Shown here one piece after another: positions 39,201 to 48,608 of a stretch of 64,000 nucleotides of DNA. The first letter of the stretch is position 1; each line of letters opens with the position of its first letter. The notes below the pieces were generated by a model. That model made no database searches, was not told the origin of the DNA, and worked only from the letters and a program-made list of their open reading frames with translations. The position numbers and the translations under genes are program-made. The DNA comes from Panorpa germanica (Eukaryota; Arthropoda; Insecta; Mecoptera; Panorpidae): positions 13,768,451 to 13,832,450 of the forward strand of contig OY783213.1 in NCBI GenBank assembly GCA_963678705.1. Direction: 5' to 3'.

Positions 39201-40934
39201 ATGGAATGTGTAAAAGTCGCGCGCATATCAGGAGGAGCCAACATAAGGGTTGACATTAATAACTATTCAGCATTTTCTAACGTTTCTAGGTCATGGTGAA
39301 TCAAATGTTACCTTTCTAATCACTTGACATACTATAATATAAAAAAAACCCGAGAACAACACGAATTCTTATACATAGATTTTTAGGTTATTTTTTTTTT
39401 TTTTTGTAATATATTTTCCGAGAATCAAAATATTTAACGTGACTGTACAATGATGGTGGGGGGTTTTTATAGTTACCCATGTTAGTACAGAAATCAATAC
39501 GGAAACTCCGCTTCTACGATCTGGCATCCGTAAAATAACGTTACGTTTGCGTATTTTAAAATTATATGTCAAACGCCTGCGTATTGTATTCATTGTACTC
39601 GTTAATAATACTAATTAAAAATATTATATTAATTAATAACGAAGTTGTAAAAATATATTCATGTTTTTAAAAAGGGAATGAAGTTATATATTATAGGAAA
39701 TTGTTTTATTGAATAGATTGTACAGCGACGTGAATGTTTTAAGATTTATATGTAAAGTAGATCCTAATTATTACGTTAATCGAATATCATTTTAACAGTT
39801 CATTTAACCAACGCTTCATTAGCTAAATACTTCACGTTAATAATGTAGATTTATATAATAAAATATGATGGTATATTGATTCGAGTCTTCTTCTTCATCT
39901 TTCGAGAACTATTATTAACAAAAATCAATTTTGTTTAAATTATAAACTTAAGTAAATAAGAAAAGTACTGTACTTAAGTAAATCTTTTAAATTCTACAAA
40001 GTGCAAATTATATGCTTTATATATATATATATATTTGAAACTAAATAGAATGAAAATAGCAGTGACACATCCATACAAACAATTTGGACAAGAATCGTGT
40101 AAGATTCGTGCGAATCGTATTAGAATCGAATTAGAATCGTATAAGAATCGTAATAGAATCGTATAAGAATCGTAATAAATTCGTATAATTTATAGAAAAA
40201 TTGTTTCTAGGGATGTGTCACTACTAGGTATGACAAAGTCTTGATGTTATATTAATATACTCGAACAAAAACGTGCAAATCTCTCATACTAATTGGTAAA
40301 CTATCTAGTAAAATATATAACCAAATCCACTAACAACAGAGATTTATATTTTACATGACCAATAGTACACTCTTTGTGTAAAGCTAATTTCCATTTCAAT
40401 CATTAAAAAATTTACATAAATAGAACATAATATTTACATATGGGTCTAACATAAAGTTAATAAATTTACGCAAAATTGATTTATGTTATATTTTCAATAT
40501 ATTCAAAGCAATTTTAATTTAATTTGCCAGCGGTAAATATCAGAGGGCCTTTAATACTTAATTTAAAAATATACTTAACTAACCATACTATTATTACATT
40601 TTCATCCATTTCCTGTATCCTGTTTCCGGTACCTATTTCCTCTAAACAAACATCTTTACCCTATCAACCAACATCCGGCTTTATGCGCCCCACTTTCTGT
40701 AAAATTTAAAATTTCCTCTCCTGTGACTTTTATTTGGGGGTCACATCAACCCAAAAAAAATGACAACGTTGGTCTTCAACAGAAGAGGACTGGGAACGTG
40801 AATTGGAGGCCGAGCTTCAGGACTACGAGGTCGTCGCCGATGGTAACAGTGGAAACGGAAGTAGTGGAAATACAGGAGACAACTGGGAAAAAGACGTGGA
40901 TGACTTACTTGGTGATGATACGGATCTCAAGTGA
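18278..40934 (+). CDS. Sap47: Synapse-associated protein of 47 kDa (SYAP1/Sap47), 5' incomplete
   Basis: Five exons: 18278-18415, 26628-26767, 27629-27756, 31587-31727 and 40783-40934, with phases 0, 2, 1, 1 that join without a break into 232 residues plus stop. The first exon begins SLLGEFNKEQDAFIKG. A BSD domain follows (about residues 30-110): PPWVGCPNEESLKEECLSLS, then DRRNFVRAPP and IITEENFWRNYFYR with the diagnostic F-W pair. The acidic C-terminus holds SESEFVSDNF and EEDWERELEAELQDYEVVAD, as in SYAP1. The family is known from Drosophila synaptic terminals, where it affects plasticity, and mammalian SYAP1 is linked to Akt signalling. The exon with the start codon is not visible. Introns reach 9 kb. 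A polyadenylation hexamer AATAAA lies at 41490. Confidence 0.93.
18511..18815 (-). mobile_element. MITE, one end truncated
   Basis: It begins ATGCCGGTTTCACACCAAAG and matches, in reverse orientation, the element at 32510-32910, including GACAAGCGCAAATGTTCAC and TTTTCCTTTGATCTTACC. The far terminal repeat, about 75 bases, is missing. There is no transposase, so this is a nonautonomous element sitting in a Sap47 intron. Confidence 0.7.
20688..20830 (-). repeat. Dispersed repeat, copy 1
   Basis: The reverse complement reads GCTTGCTTGTTTACCC, CAGCAGCAGCGGTTCG, AACAGATAGGACTCTCGG and ends at TATATCTCTATGTA. The same order of blocks is present on the plus strand at 53287-53450 in a RASSF8 intron. 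No coding content. Confidence 0.6.
21386..21499. mobile_element. 114-bp palindromic MITE with TTA duplication
   Basis: The left arm CCGCCTTACAAATAAACC is matched at the right by GGTTTATTTGTAAGGYGG in reverse complement, and the arms continue inward through ACCAGGTATAAA. The element is flanked by TTA on both sides (21383-21385 and 21500-21502). A 3-bp TTA target duplication is typical of PIF/Harbinger elements, so I infer that superfamily. Confidence 0.65.
23861..23948 (+). repeat. Dispersed repeat, copy 1 of pair
   Basis: Contains TTTGTAGATAATGATATTG, TTTTTATTGTAGCTAG and AAAAAGTTATGAGC. A diverged copy in the same order and orientation lies at 34535-34622, in another Sap47 intron. Confidence 0.5.
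26768..27628 (+). other. Sap47 intron with a GC-richer block
   Basis: Positions about 27175-27400 are GC-richer than the surrounding intron and are open on both strands (27196-27429 plus, 27181-27366 minus). I recognise no domain. It looks like a young insertion of an unidentified repeat rather than an exon, because the flanking exons already join in phase. Confidence 0.5.
28999..29110 (+). repeat. SINE copy with internal deletion
   Basis: Starts AGACGACGCAGTGGACTAAA and resumes at CAAGTTAAATTGATTATA and ACATAATCATAAACTTATTA, shared with the copy at 52079. The B box region between them is lost. Confidence 0.5.
29471..29567. mobile_element. 97-bp MITE with terminal inverted repeats
   Basis: TTTATCGCAATGCAATTCAT at the left is matched by TGCGATAGTTTGCATTGCGA near the right end in reverse complement. 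The centre is unrelated and noncoding. Confidence 0.5.
30042..30088. repeat. 16-bp inverted repeat with 15-base loop
   Basis: AATTAGATGTCGTCAA is followed by its exact reverse complement. A third copy of GATGTCGTCA lies directly upstream (30031), suggesting local duplication. Confidence 0.55.
32510..32910 (+). mobile_element. 401-bp MITE, complete
   Basis: The ends are terminal inverted repeats: ATGACGGTTTCACACCCGAG at the left and, in reverse complement, ATGTCGGTTTCACACCAGAG at the right. The interior is noncoding. It is the complete relative of the inverted, truncated copy at 18511-18815. Confidence 0.75.
34535..34622 (+). repeat. Dispersed repeat, copy 2 of pair
   Basis: GATTTGTAGATAATAATATT, TTTTTATTGTAGCTTT and AAAAAGTTACAGGC correspond block by block to 23861-23948. 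It directly abuts the SINE tail at 34633. Confidence 0.5.
34633..34682 (+). repeat. SINE 3' tail fragment
   Basis: ATCGTCGGTGATAGGAAATA and GATCGATGTTAAATAAAT match the last 50 bases of the SINE at 8195-8401, including the TAAA tail. Confidence 0.5.
37283..37875 (+). repeat. Three spaced copies of an AGCT...AGCTAATT motif
   Basis: TTAGCTTACTACAAGCTAAT (37281), CTAGCTTGTCACAAGCTAAT (37360) and TTAGCTCACTACTAGCTAAT (37833) are variants of one motif; the first and third are followed by TCAAGGTTC- or CCAAGGTTC-like sequence. They look like remnants of an older repeat, not binding sites. Confidence 0.35.
40018..40034. repeat. (TA)n microsatellite
   Basis: About eight TA units, uninterrupted. Confidence 0.6.
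40091..40187 (+). repeat. AGAATCGTAATA-like minisatellite
   Basis: Seven to eight diverged units of 11-12 bases around GAATCGTATAAGAATCGTAA run head to tail, with the last units nearly identical. Confidence 0.7.
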
Positions 40935-43035
40935 ATATCTCATTTCACTATAATATTATTTATAAGCTAACATATGTCTAATGGTCAAATAAATACTCCA
41001 AATCTAATGTCAAACAAATGCTGTAAAGTACGGTTCAAATTTTATATTTTTTGAAATACATTCACTTTTTTTCACGGCTTATAAATTTTATTATTTAGTA
41101 TACATTCTAGGTTATGTTTTTTTGTATACCAACGTAATTTCATATATTTTGATTTGTAGTAATGGCATATTATAAGACTATAAGGCGTTATTCATCTCAA
41201 AAACGTTGTTTGAATAGATAAGATACAATTCTAAATGCTATAGTAAAAATTATGAAATGATTACATTTTTGAAAACTAGTAATAACGCCTGTAGTTAGTG
41301 TTACATAAAAATACAGATGTATCTCCTTTTTCCTAAACCAGTGCTGTCGTTTTTACATTTTTTTAAATATAAATATTCTTTTATAAATAATTATTTTGTA
41401 TTAATAATGAGCCAGCCATAATAGAAATAATAATAATAGTTATTTGAAATTGTTAATGTAAAATACTAATGTATTTATTACAAGAAGAAAATAAAACTTG
41501 TTCAGTACCTTTTCGAGTTGAATGTATAAATGCATGTATCAGAGATGAACAGGTGTTTCCGAGAAAATCAAGATTAAAGCTATTGAACAACAATGGCTCA
41601 TATATTTTATACATTTCATTTGAATCGGGACGAACGTCTTAATGTGAATGAAGATCTTGGATTTTGGGAAAGTTTAACAAGATGAGTTTAACTTCTATGC
41701 AGCATATTTTATTAGTAATTACTCAACCTTAAAAATTAACTTTAAAAAGAAAAGAATGGCCTCATGTATAATATATAATTGCAGATTGTAATAAATATTA
41801 TATAAAAAGATACTCCAGTAATATAAAAACATGTTGTTTATAAACTAATGTTATTTACTGTAAAACTGATATTACATTTTGGAAAACTTTTGTCTTTTCA
41901 TCTTCCAAACAATCAAAAGGAACATTTAAGTAAGCATTATTGTATTCGTCATATTTAATAAATCGTCAAAAAATTTGTGACAAAGTTGTACAAACATACA
42001 GACAAAATTTTGATTTGTGATTTCATCACAATTTATAGAAGAACAATCTTACTTATTTGTTTCCTTTAGGCTGATCTCTTAAGAGGTCTCTTGTACCGTA
42101 CAACTACTTATTGACATTATTAATCAATAAACCTAATGAAATCAATTACCACTCCAAAAAAATGACATTCCATGTTATAGGAATTATATAAACAAAAAAT
42201 CAAGTGTATTCTTAATATTTAAATGTGGTTCATCTAAATAACGCCTCAAAAATTAAATGTATATAAAGTTATAGCCTACCAAAATAAAAACTTATGTTGA
42301 AGCAATATTTAGAAATAAAAATTTATAAATTGGAATTTACTATATTTAAAATATATTTTAACGTTAAAATAGTTGCAATATATAAATATATTTTAATTTT
42401 TAAAATGTAATGTATATTTCTTTTTGTATATTTTAATTATTTAATTTTATTCGTTGTAACTATTTAATTAATATAAAATGTTAACGAACAATTGATGTAA
42501 TTGTTCATGTAGTAATATATTGTACTAAAGTGTATGTAAAAGTATTTAAAAAAAATCTAAAAAATAAATATCATTCAATTTAAAAATGTTGCATTTAATT
42601 ATTTTCTCACAAAAATAAGAGATGTATCTTGATAATATAACGTAAGGATTAGATCCTAGATAAGTAAAATTAAAATGTTCAGCTGTCTACATCATATTCT
42701 GGAAGTACTTTTTGCTAGATCATAAAAGAGAAAAACTTTGTTTTAAATTTAGTAAATTATAAAAATAGATAAATCCGTAATTAAAAAATGATTCTATCAA
42801 AGATTCTTAGTCTAGTAGCGACATCTATTAAGGAATAGCTAAAAATACAAGTGTGTTATTTGTTCAAAAGATGGCGCACCAATTTCATTACGCCTAGACA
42901 GTTTGCAACCTAATTTACACTCGTTCTTTTTGTAATTTAAGTAAATTGAAATTAAGTATTTGTGATGATGATTGACGAGAAAAGCACAAGTTATAAATAA
43001 ATAAAATGTAGTATTATAAAAGTTAAACACAAAGA
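40935..43035. other. Sap47 3' untranslated region and intergenic DNA
   Basis: AT-rich DNA with a candidate poly(A) signal AATAAA at 41490, about 555 bases after the stop. No other gene seen. Confidence 0.5.
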
Positions 43036-43060
43036 CGACAAATTTAACGACGTTTTTATT

Positions 43061-44204
43061 TTCATGGACATTTATAAAAAAATATTTAAAATTAATTTTC
43101 TTAAAAAAATTTGATGCAGTTATGTTCCTTATCTTCTAAAATAAGATACTGCTTCATTACATTTTAAATACCTACGCGATTCTGGCTTTCAAGCGACCTT
43201 TTTTATTTTCATGGACATTTTTAAAAAAAGATTAAAATCCATTTTCTTGAAAATTGTTGATGCAGTTAAGTTCCTTATGCTGTAAAATAAAAAACTGCAT
43301 CATTAGATTTTAAATACCTACGCGATTTTGGCTTTTAAGCGACCTTTTATATTTTCATGGACATTTTCTTCAAAAAGAAAAATTTACGTTTTCCTAAATT
43401 TTTTTGAAGCAGCTATATTCGCTATGCTCTAAAATAAAAAACTGCATCATTAGATTTTAAATACCTATGCGATTTTAGCTTTTAAGCGACCTTTTTTATT
43501 TTCATGGACATTTTCTTCAAAAAGAAAAATTTACGTTTTCCTAAAATTTTTTGATGCAGTTATGTTCGCTATGCTCTAAAATAAAAAACTGCATCATTAG
43601 ATTTTAAATACCTACGCGATTTTAGCTTTTAAGCGACCTTTCTTATTTTCATGGACATTTTCTTCAAAAAGAAAAACTTACGTTTTCCTAAATTTTTTTG
43701 AAGCAGTTATATTCGCTATGCTCTAAAATAAAAAACTGCATCATTAGATTTTAAATACCTACGCGATTTTAGCTTTTAAGCGACCTTTTTTATTTTCATG
43801 GACATTTTCTTCAAAAAGAAAAATTTACGTTTTCCTAATTTTTTTTGATGCAGTTATGTTCGCTATGCTCTAAAATAAATAACTGCATATTTAGATTTTA
43901 AATACCCACGCGATTTTAGCTTTTAAGCGACCTTTTTTATTTTCATGGACATTTTCTTCAAAAAGAAAAATTTACGTTTTCCTAAATTTTTTTGATGCAG
44001 TTATGTTCGCTATGCTCTAAAATAAAAAACTGCATCATTAGATTTTAAATACCTACGCGATTTTAGCTTTTAAACGACCTTTTTTATTTTCATGGACATT
44101 TTCTTCAAAAAGAAAAATTTACGTTTTCCTAATTTTTTTTGATGCAGTTATGTTCGCTATGCTCTAAAATAAAAAACTGCATCATTAGATTTTAAATATC
44201 TACG
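43061..44204 (+). repeat. Left satellite arm, eight 147-bp monomers
   Basis: Each unit runs from ATTTTCATGGACATTTTC through AAATTTACGTTTTCCTAA, TTGATGCAGTTATGTTCGC, AACTGCATCATTAGATTTTA and ACGCGATTTTAGC to AAGCGACC. The first two units are the most diverged; units 4-8 differ by only a few bases. The spacing is 147 bases in six of seven steps and 146 in one. Confidence 0.85.
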
Positions 44205-44700
44205 CAGGAACTCAAAAAATTGCATTGCTCTTAAAATCATAAAAGTGAACCTTTTCATCATTTTTAACAAGATTATAGTCTTCTTTCATTGCATACTCCG
44301 ATAAAAAGATTTAATATATTGATATATCATAAACTAAAATACTTATTTAAAAATGAATTATAAATTTGAAATCAGCATTTAAAATTAAGTTAAAATCCAT
44401 TATAAAATGACATATATTTTTCTTAAATTTTTATGAAAAGTAAGAAGAGTATAGTCTTCTTACTTTTCATAAAAATTGTTCGACTTTTTATGTCGATATC
44501 TCGTAAACCAAAAGGCTTATCTAAAAATTAATTACAAATTTGAAATCAGCATTAAAAATTATATAAAAAACCATTATAAAAATAACATATTTTCTTCTTC
44601 AGTTTTTCAATGAAAGAAGGCTATAATCTTGTTAAAAATGATGAAAAGGTTCACTTTTATGATTTTAAGAGCAATGCAATTTTTTGAGTTTCTGCGTAGA
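44202..44700. repeat. Centre of the foldback element
   Basis: An inner inverted pair (44202-44291 against 44608-44700, containing AAAGTGAACCTTTTCATC) continues the palindrome beyond the satellite arms. Inside it is a perfect 23-bp hairpin at 44426-44448/44455-44477 with the loop GTATAG. The intervening sequence is, unlike the rest, repeated directly: AAATTTGAAATCAGCAT occurs at 44362 and 44536, a 174-base step. Confidence 0.75.
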
Positions 44701-44701
44701 T

Positions 44702-45775
44702 ATTTAAAATCTAATGATGCAGTTTTTTATTTTAGAGCATAGCGAACATAACTACATCAAAAAAAATTAGGAAAACGTAAATTTTTCTTTTTGAAAAAAA
44801 TGTCCATGAAAATAAAAAAGGTCGTTTAAAAGCTAAAATCGCGTAGATATTTAAAATCTAATGATGCAGTTTTTTATTTTAGAGCATAGCGAACATAACT
44901 GCATCAAAAAAATTTAGGAAAACGTAAATTTTTCTTTTTGAAGAAAATGTCCATGAAAATAAAAAAGGTCGCTTAAAAGCTAAAATCGCGTAGGTATTTA
45001 AAATCTAATGATGCAGTTTTTTATTTTAGAGCATAGCGAATATAGCTGCTTCAAAAAAATTTAGGAAAACGTAAATTTTTCTTTTTGAAGAAAATGTCCA
45101 TGAAAATAAAAAAGGTCGCTTAAAAGCTAAAATCGCGTAGGTATTTAAAATCTAATGATGCAGTTTTTTATTTTAGAGCATAGCGAACATAACTGCATCA
45201 AAAAAAATTAGGAAAACGTAAATTTTTCTTTTTGAAGAAAATGTCCATGAAAATAAAAAAGGTCGTTTAAAAGCTAAAATCGCGTAAGTATTTAAAATCT
45301 AATGATGCAGTTTTTTATTTTAGAACATAACGAACATAACTGCATCAAATTATTCCAAAGAATCAAAAAAAATTTAAGAAAAAAAATGTCCATGAAAATA
45401 AAAAAGTTCGCATAAAAGCCAAAATCGCGTAGGTATTTAAAATATAATGATGCAGTTTTTTATTCTAGAGCATAAGAAACATAACTGCATCAAATTATTC
45501 CAAAGAATCAAAAAAAAAATTTAGAAAAAAAATGTCTATGGATTTCAAAAAGGTCGCATAAAAGCCAAATTCGCGTAGATATTTAAAATGTAATAATGCA
45601 GTTTTTTAGTTTACAGCAAAACGAACATAACTGCATCAAATTATTTCAAAGAATCAAAAAAAAAATTTTAGAAAAAAATGTCCATGAAAATAAAAAAGTT
45701 CGCATAAAAGCCAAAATCGCGTAGGTATTGAAAATCTAATGAAGTTTTTTTAGAACATAAGGAAAATAACTACAT
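44702..45775 (-). repeat. Right satellite arm, seven monomers
   Basis: The same monomer as the left arm in inverse orientation. Inner spacings are 147 bases, outer ones 145-146. The three outer units carry a variant segment (AAATTATTCCAAAGAATC) that is not obvious in the left arm, so the outer ends of the two arms are not simple mirror images. Confidence 0.8.
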
Positions 45776-45790
45776 CCAATCTTTTCTAAA

Positions 45791-47012
45791 ATATAGAAAT
45801 TTAATTTATAAAAAAATATCTATAACTTGAATAAGCTGCAAGTGATTTTAAACAATGTAATTTAGGTTGCCTGCTCCTCAGCTTAAAAATTTAACATATA
45901 CTTATTTAAACGGATCTATGAATCAGTGGTACATAATGTTTATTATTTACTTAACAGGTATCAGTTTAACGTTCATGAATATAAAGAACGTTCCAAAACA
46001 AAACAAAACATTAATTTTCAATACCGACGTAGCTGTTATAACCACACTAAACCTGTGTCCATCGTCTGATTAGAATTTTAGATCCCTATTTTTTAACTTA
46101 ACTAAAGTCCCATTAACATAAGGCGATTTTTCATAAACCTGTTTCTAAATTAGACTATTTATGCCCTCTGCATGGTATTGAACTTATTTTGCACTTTATG
46201 CAAGGTCCGCTACAAACTTTTGAGTAAACTTAAGTTCCTAATTTAGAAAATAATCTCTTAAAAAATTTTATACTTCAAATACAAATTTTCTAATAGTGTT
46301 AATTGAGTTGCATAAGTTCCTGGCGCAATAGAATTAATGTACCATCTGTTGAAGAAATATTGAACTTCAATTATTTTAAACTACTTAATAATAGATGTCA
46401 CCAGTAGGTTCATATTTTTAATAACCTAATTTTTACCGACATTTATCATAATTCAAAAATTCGTTTCTTTTATTAAATGAAAAAACGTTTTTAAAGTAAA
46501 ATTATTTGATTGTAACTTTTGAGCGTTGATTGTATTGATCATTATGTGTATTCTAATAGTCAAACACTTTATAAATTTATTAATTAATATTAATTCTCTA
46601 TAACTATAGTTGTCGCCTGACTGACAGTCAACTACTATAACAAGCTAACGAAATCTTAAATTAAATTGTTTGGGACTTATCTAAAGAAAATACATTTAAT
46701 AAATGTGCATCTTAATATGTGGGAGCACACAAACATTTAGGTTTAGTTATAAACATTGGTATAACAGTGTAATGTTTTATGTATTTAAGAATACAAATAT
46801 TTATATATACAGATGACAAATATAATAAATAAAATTTCAAACACCTTATTATAAATTAGTTTATATTTTTAGTTAATTATTTTAGAATATAAACAGTAGG
46901 TAGTAATAGTAATATACAAAATCTTAACTTATACAAATATCAATGAAGAAAACAAAAACAGTTTCGTTTGGATAACTTTTACAATGTGAACATTTTACAT
47001 TATGATTCTACT
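45791..47012. other. Intergenic DNA downstream of UNC50
   Basis: AT-rich with no recognised gene. It holds the 3' untranslated region of UNC50, read on the minus strand. The open frame at 45867-46073 has no recognisable content. Confidence 0.5.
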
Positions 47013-48116
47013 TTACAGAACTCGGTTATGATAAAAATTCATGACGGTGTGGCTCACATTCCAACCAATGGCCAAAGAAATTATATAAATAATAACCAAA
47101 ATAGGTAACGGAGCCAGCAAAATACGTGTATTCCGCAGTTTTGGAAGACCTAAAACAAAAAATATATTATTATAGTACGTAGTAGACATAACCTATGTGT
47201 TTCTGAAATGTTTTTTACGTACAGCTGTATCCCAAAAAAGTTATATAAATATAATAAGCAACAGCCATGATCCAAAAAGAATTTCCCAGTAAACGAGAAA
47301 TAAACCAGTCTTGGCTTATTAAGCCTGTAAACAAATATACAGTTTAAATCAAGATGTTTGGCACTAAATTAAAATCCACAATAATTACCATTATAAAAAA
47401 ATAATTGTATAAAATGCAGGATAACAAGTGGGGGAAAGAATGCGTTCATATGTACGTCAAATGCATATCCCCACTCCACGTCATCATTATTTGGATCTCT
47501 TCGAAGATATTGGTTAGAAACAAACCAAAATAATGTTGCAACTACCATTCCCATTGCAATACAATCCACAAACACTACGTAAAGTAGAAAACAAATAGTC
47601 TGCCAGAAACCAAGTCGCAGCACCCAAGCGAATCCTACAGATGTAACTAAAAAGAAAATCAACAATATTAGTATGCACATAAACATGTAATACTCAATAA
47701 TCATTAATCAATATACCTACCACACAACCACCCACTCAATAAAACTAGAAAAGCTGGATCATCTCTTGCAAATTGAGATTTAGTTTCTGGAACAATACAA
47801 GTGTATTTATTGCAAGCAATAAAACAATGTCGTAAGATTTAAATGATAAGAATTGACATTTTCGCTTACGTTTTCTATAATTGAAATTTCTATATACTTT
47901 TTGTGGTGCTATAAATAAATATATCATTTGCCACAAAGCAAATTCAAAATCCATTTGTTCAAATTTAAACATTCTTCTAAAATATTTATGGCTTTTTGTC
48001 ATTGCACTCATACAATCTCTTTGATGATTTGCGGGAGGTGGAAGCGGTGATGTTGTTCGCGAAAATCCCAATGGTGAAGTTGCGCGACTTGTAGAAGGAG
48101 ATGTTTGATATTTCAT
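47013..48116 (-). CDS. UNC50: UNC-50 homologue, Golgi membrane protein
   Basis: Five exons on the minus strand: 48116-47870, 47786-47721, 47646-47389, 47324-47223 and 47149-47013, all GT-AG and in phase, giving 269 residues (human protein 259). The start is MKYQTSPSTS. Diagnostic segments are FRRMFKFEQMDFEFALWQM, YRNFNYRK, FARDDPAFLVLLSGWLC, DVEWGYAFDVHMNAFFP, LVILHFIQLFF, YYIYITFLGYS and the C-terminal IGWNVSH. Several hydrophobic membrane segments follow a cytosolic, proline- and serine-rich N-terminus of about 35 residues. UNC-50 is a conserved multi-pass protein of the Golgi; in C. elegans it is needed for a subset of acetylcholine receptors to reach the surface, and yeast Gmh1 binds an Arf-GEF. 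The gene is head-to-head with PSMG2. Confidence 0.96.
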
Positions 48117-48608
48117 TTTTTTAACTATAATTTTTACTTGAATTTACAATAAATATTTTTTTCTTCGTTATACTAGAAGTAAACCTTTACGAATGTAATC
48201 ATTGTTATTATTATTTTTAGTCCATAAAAACACTGTCGATTTTCTAATATTGAATTAAAAAAACTAGTAATATCTACTACAACTGCTATGTTAACAATTA
48301 AATTTTCACTAGAGTCAACTAGAGTACTTGTCACTTTGACAAATATTTATTAGGTTAACTTATTTGTTGGATAGTTGGCCAACAGATGACGACCACAGCG
48401 TTCCGTGCAACATTTTTGGTAGACGTTATATATATTCATTTGGAAAAAGAAAACTTTTCATGACTGTCATGTTTTTGTTGTCATTATCGCATTGTTAGGT
48501 TAAATAATTAAAAGAACCTCAATAAAGTTTCTAGCACTTTCTAGTTTAATAATTTACACAGTATTTTAATTTATATTGCAAGTGAGAGTGATAGGAAATA
48601 TATCTACA
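48117..48608. promoter_or_regulatory. Shared intergenic promoter of UNC50 and PSMG2
   Basis: Only 492 bases separate the two divergent start codons, so both promoters must lie here unless 5' exons are further away. I see no TATA box at a fixed distance from either start and no DRE element. The interval includes GGCCAACAGATGACG and two TTAGGTTAA-like stretches (about 48350 and 48495), which are candidates only. Confidence 0.5.

Larger units (their letters stand above)
31728..40782 (+). other. Sap47 last intron (9 kb)
   Basis: It contains the full MITE at 32510-32910, a SINE tail at 34633, a dispersed repeat at 34535, a repeated motif cluster at 37283-37870 and a short minisatellite at 40091-40187. 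A coding-looking stretch at 35559-35590 does not fit the phases of its neighbours and was not accepted as an exon. Confidence 0.7.
43040..45790. mobile_element. Long foldback palindrome with 147-bp tandem arms
   Basis: Two inverted arms flank a central region. The left arm (about 43040-44204) is a head-to-tail array of eight units; the anchor TTCATGGACA starts at 43061, 43208, 43354, 43501, 43648, 43795, 43942 and 44089. The right arm (about 44695-45775) holds seven units of the reverse complement, with the anchor TGTCCATG at 44801, 44948, 45095, 45242, 45387, 45533 (as TGTCTATG) and 45679. Inner units are nearly identical, while the outermost units of both arms are diverged, as if homogenised from the centre. 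There is no ORF of note. Long inverted arms built of tandem repeats are the defining architecture of Foldback (FB) elements; a satellite inversion is the alternative. It lies between the convergent Sap47 and UNC50 genes. Confidence 0.8.

Noticed and set aside
43040-45790. CRISPR-like array
   Set aside because: Units are contiguous 147-bp monomers without unique spacers, in an insect genome, and arranged as an inverted repeat.
48576-48608. Extra 11 codons upstream of the PSMG2 ATG
   Set aside because: The frame is open but starts with TTG, and the family alignment begins at the ATG at 48609.
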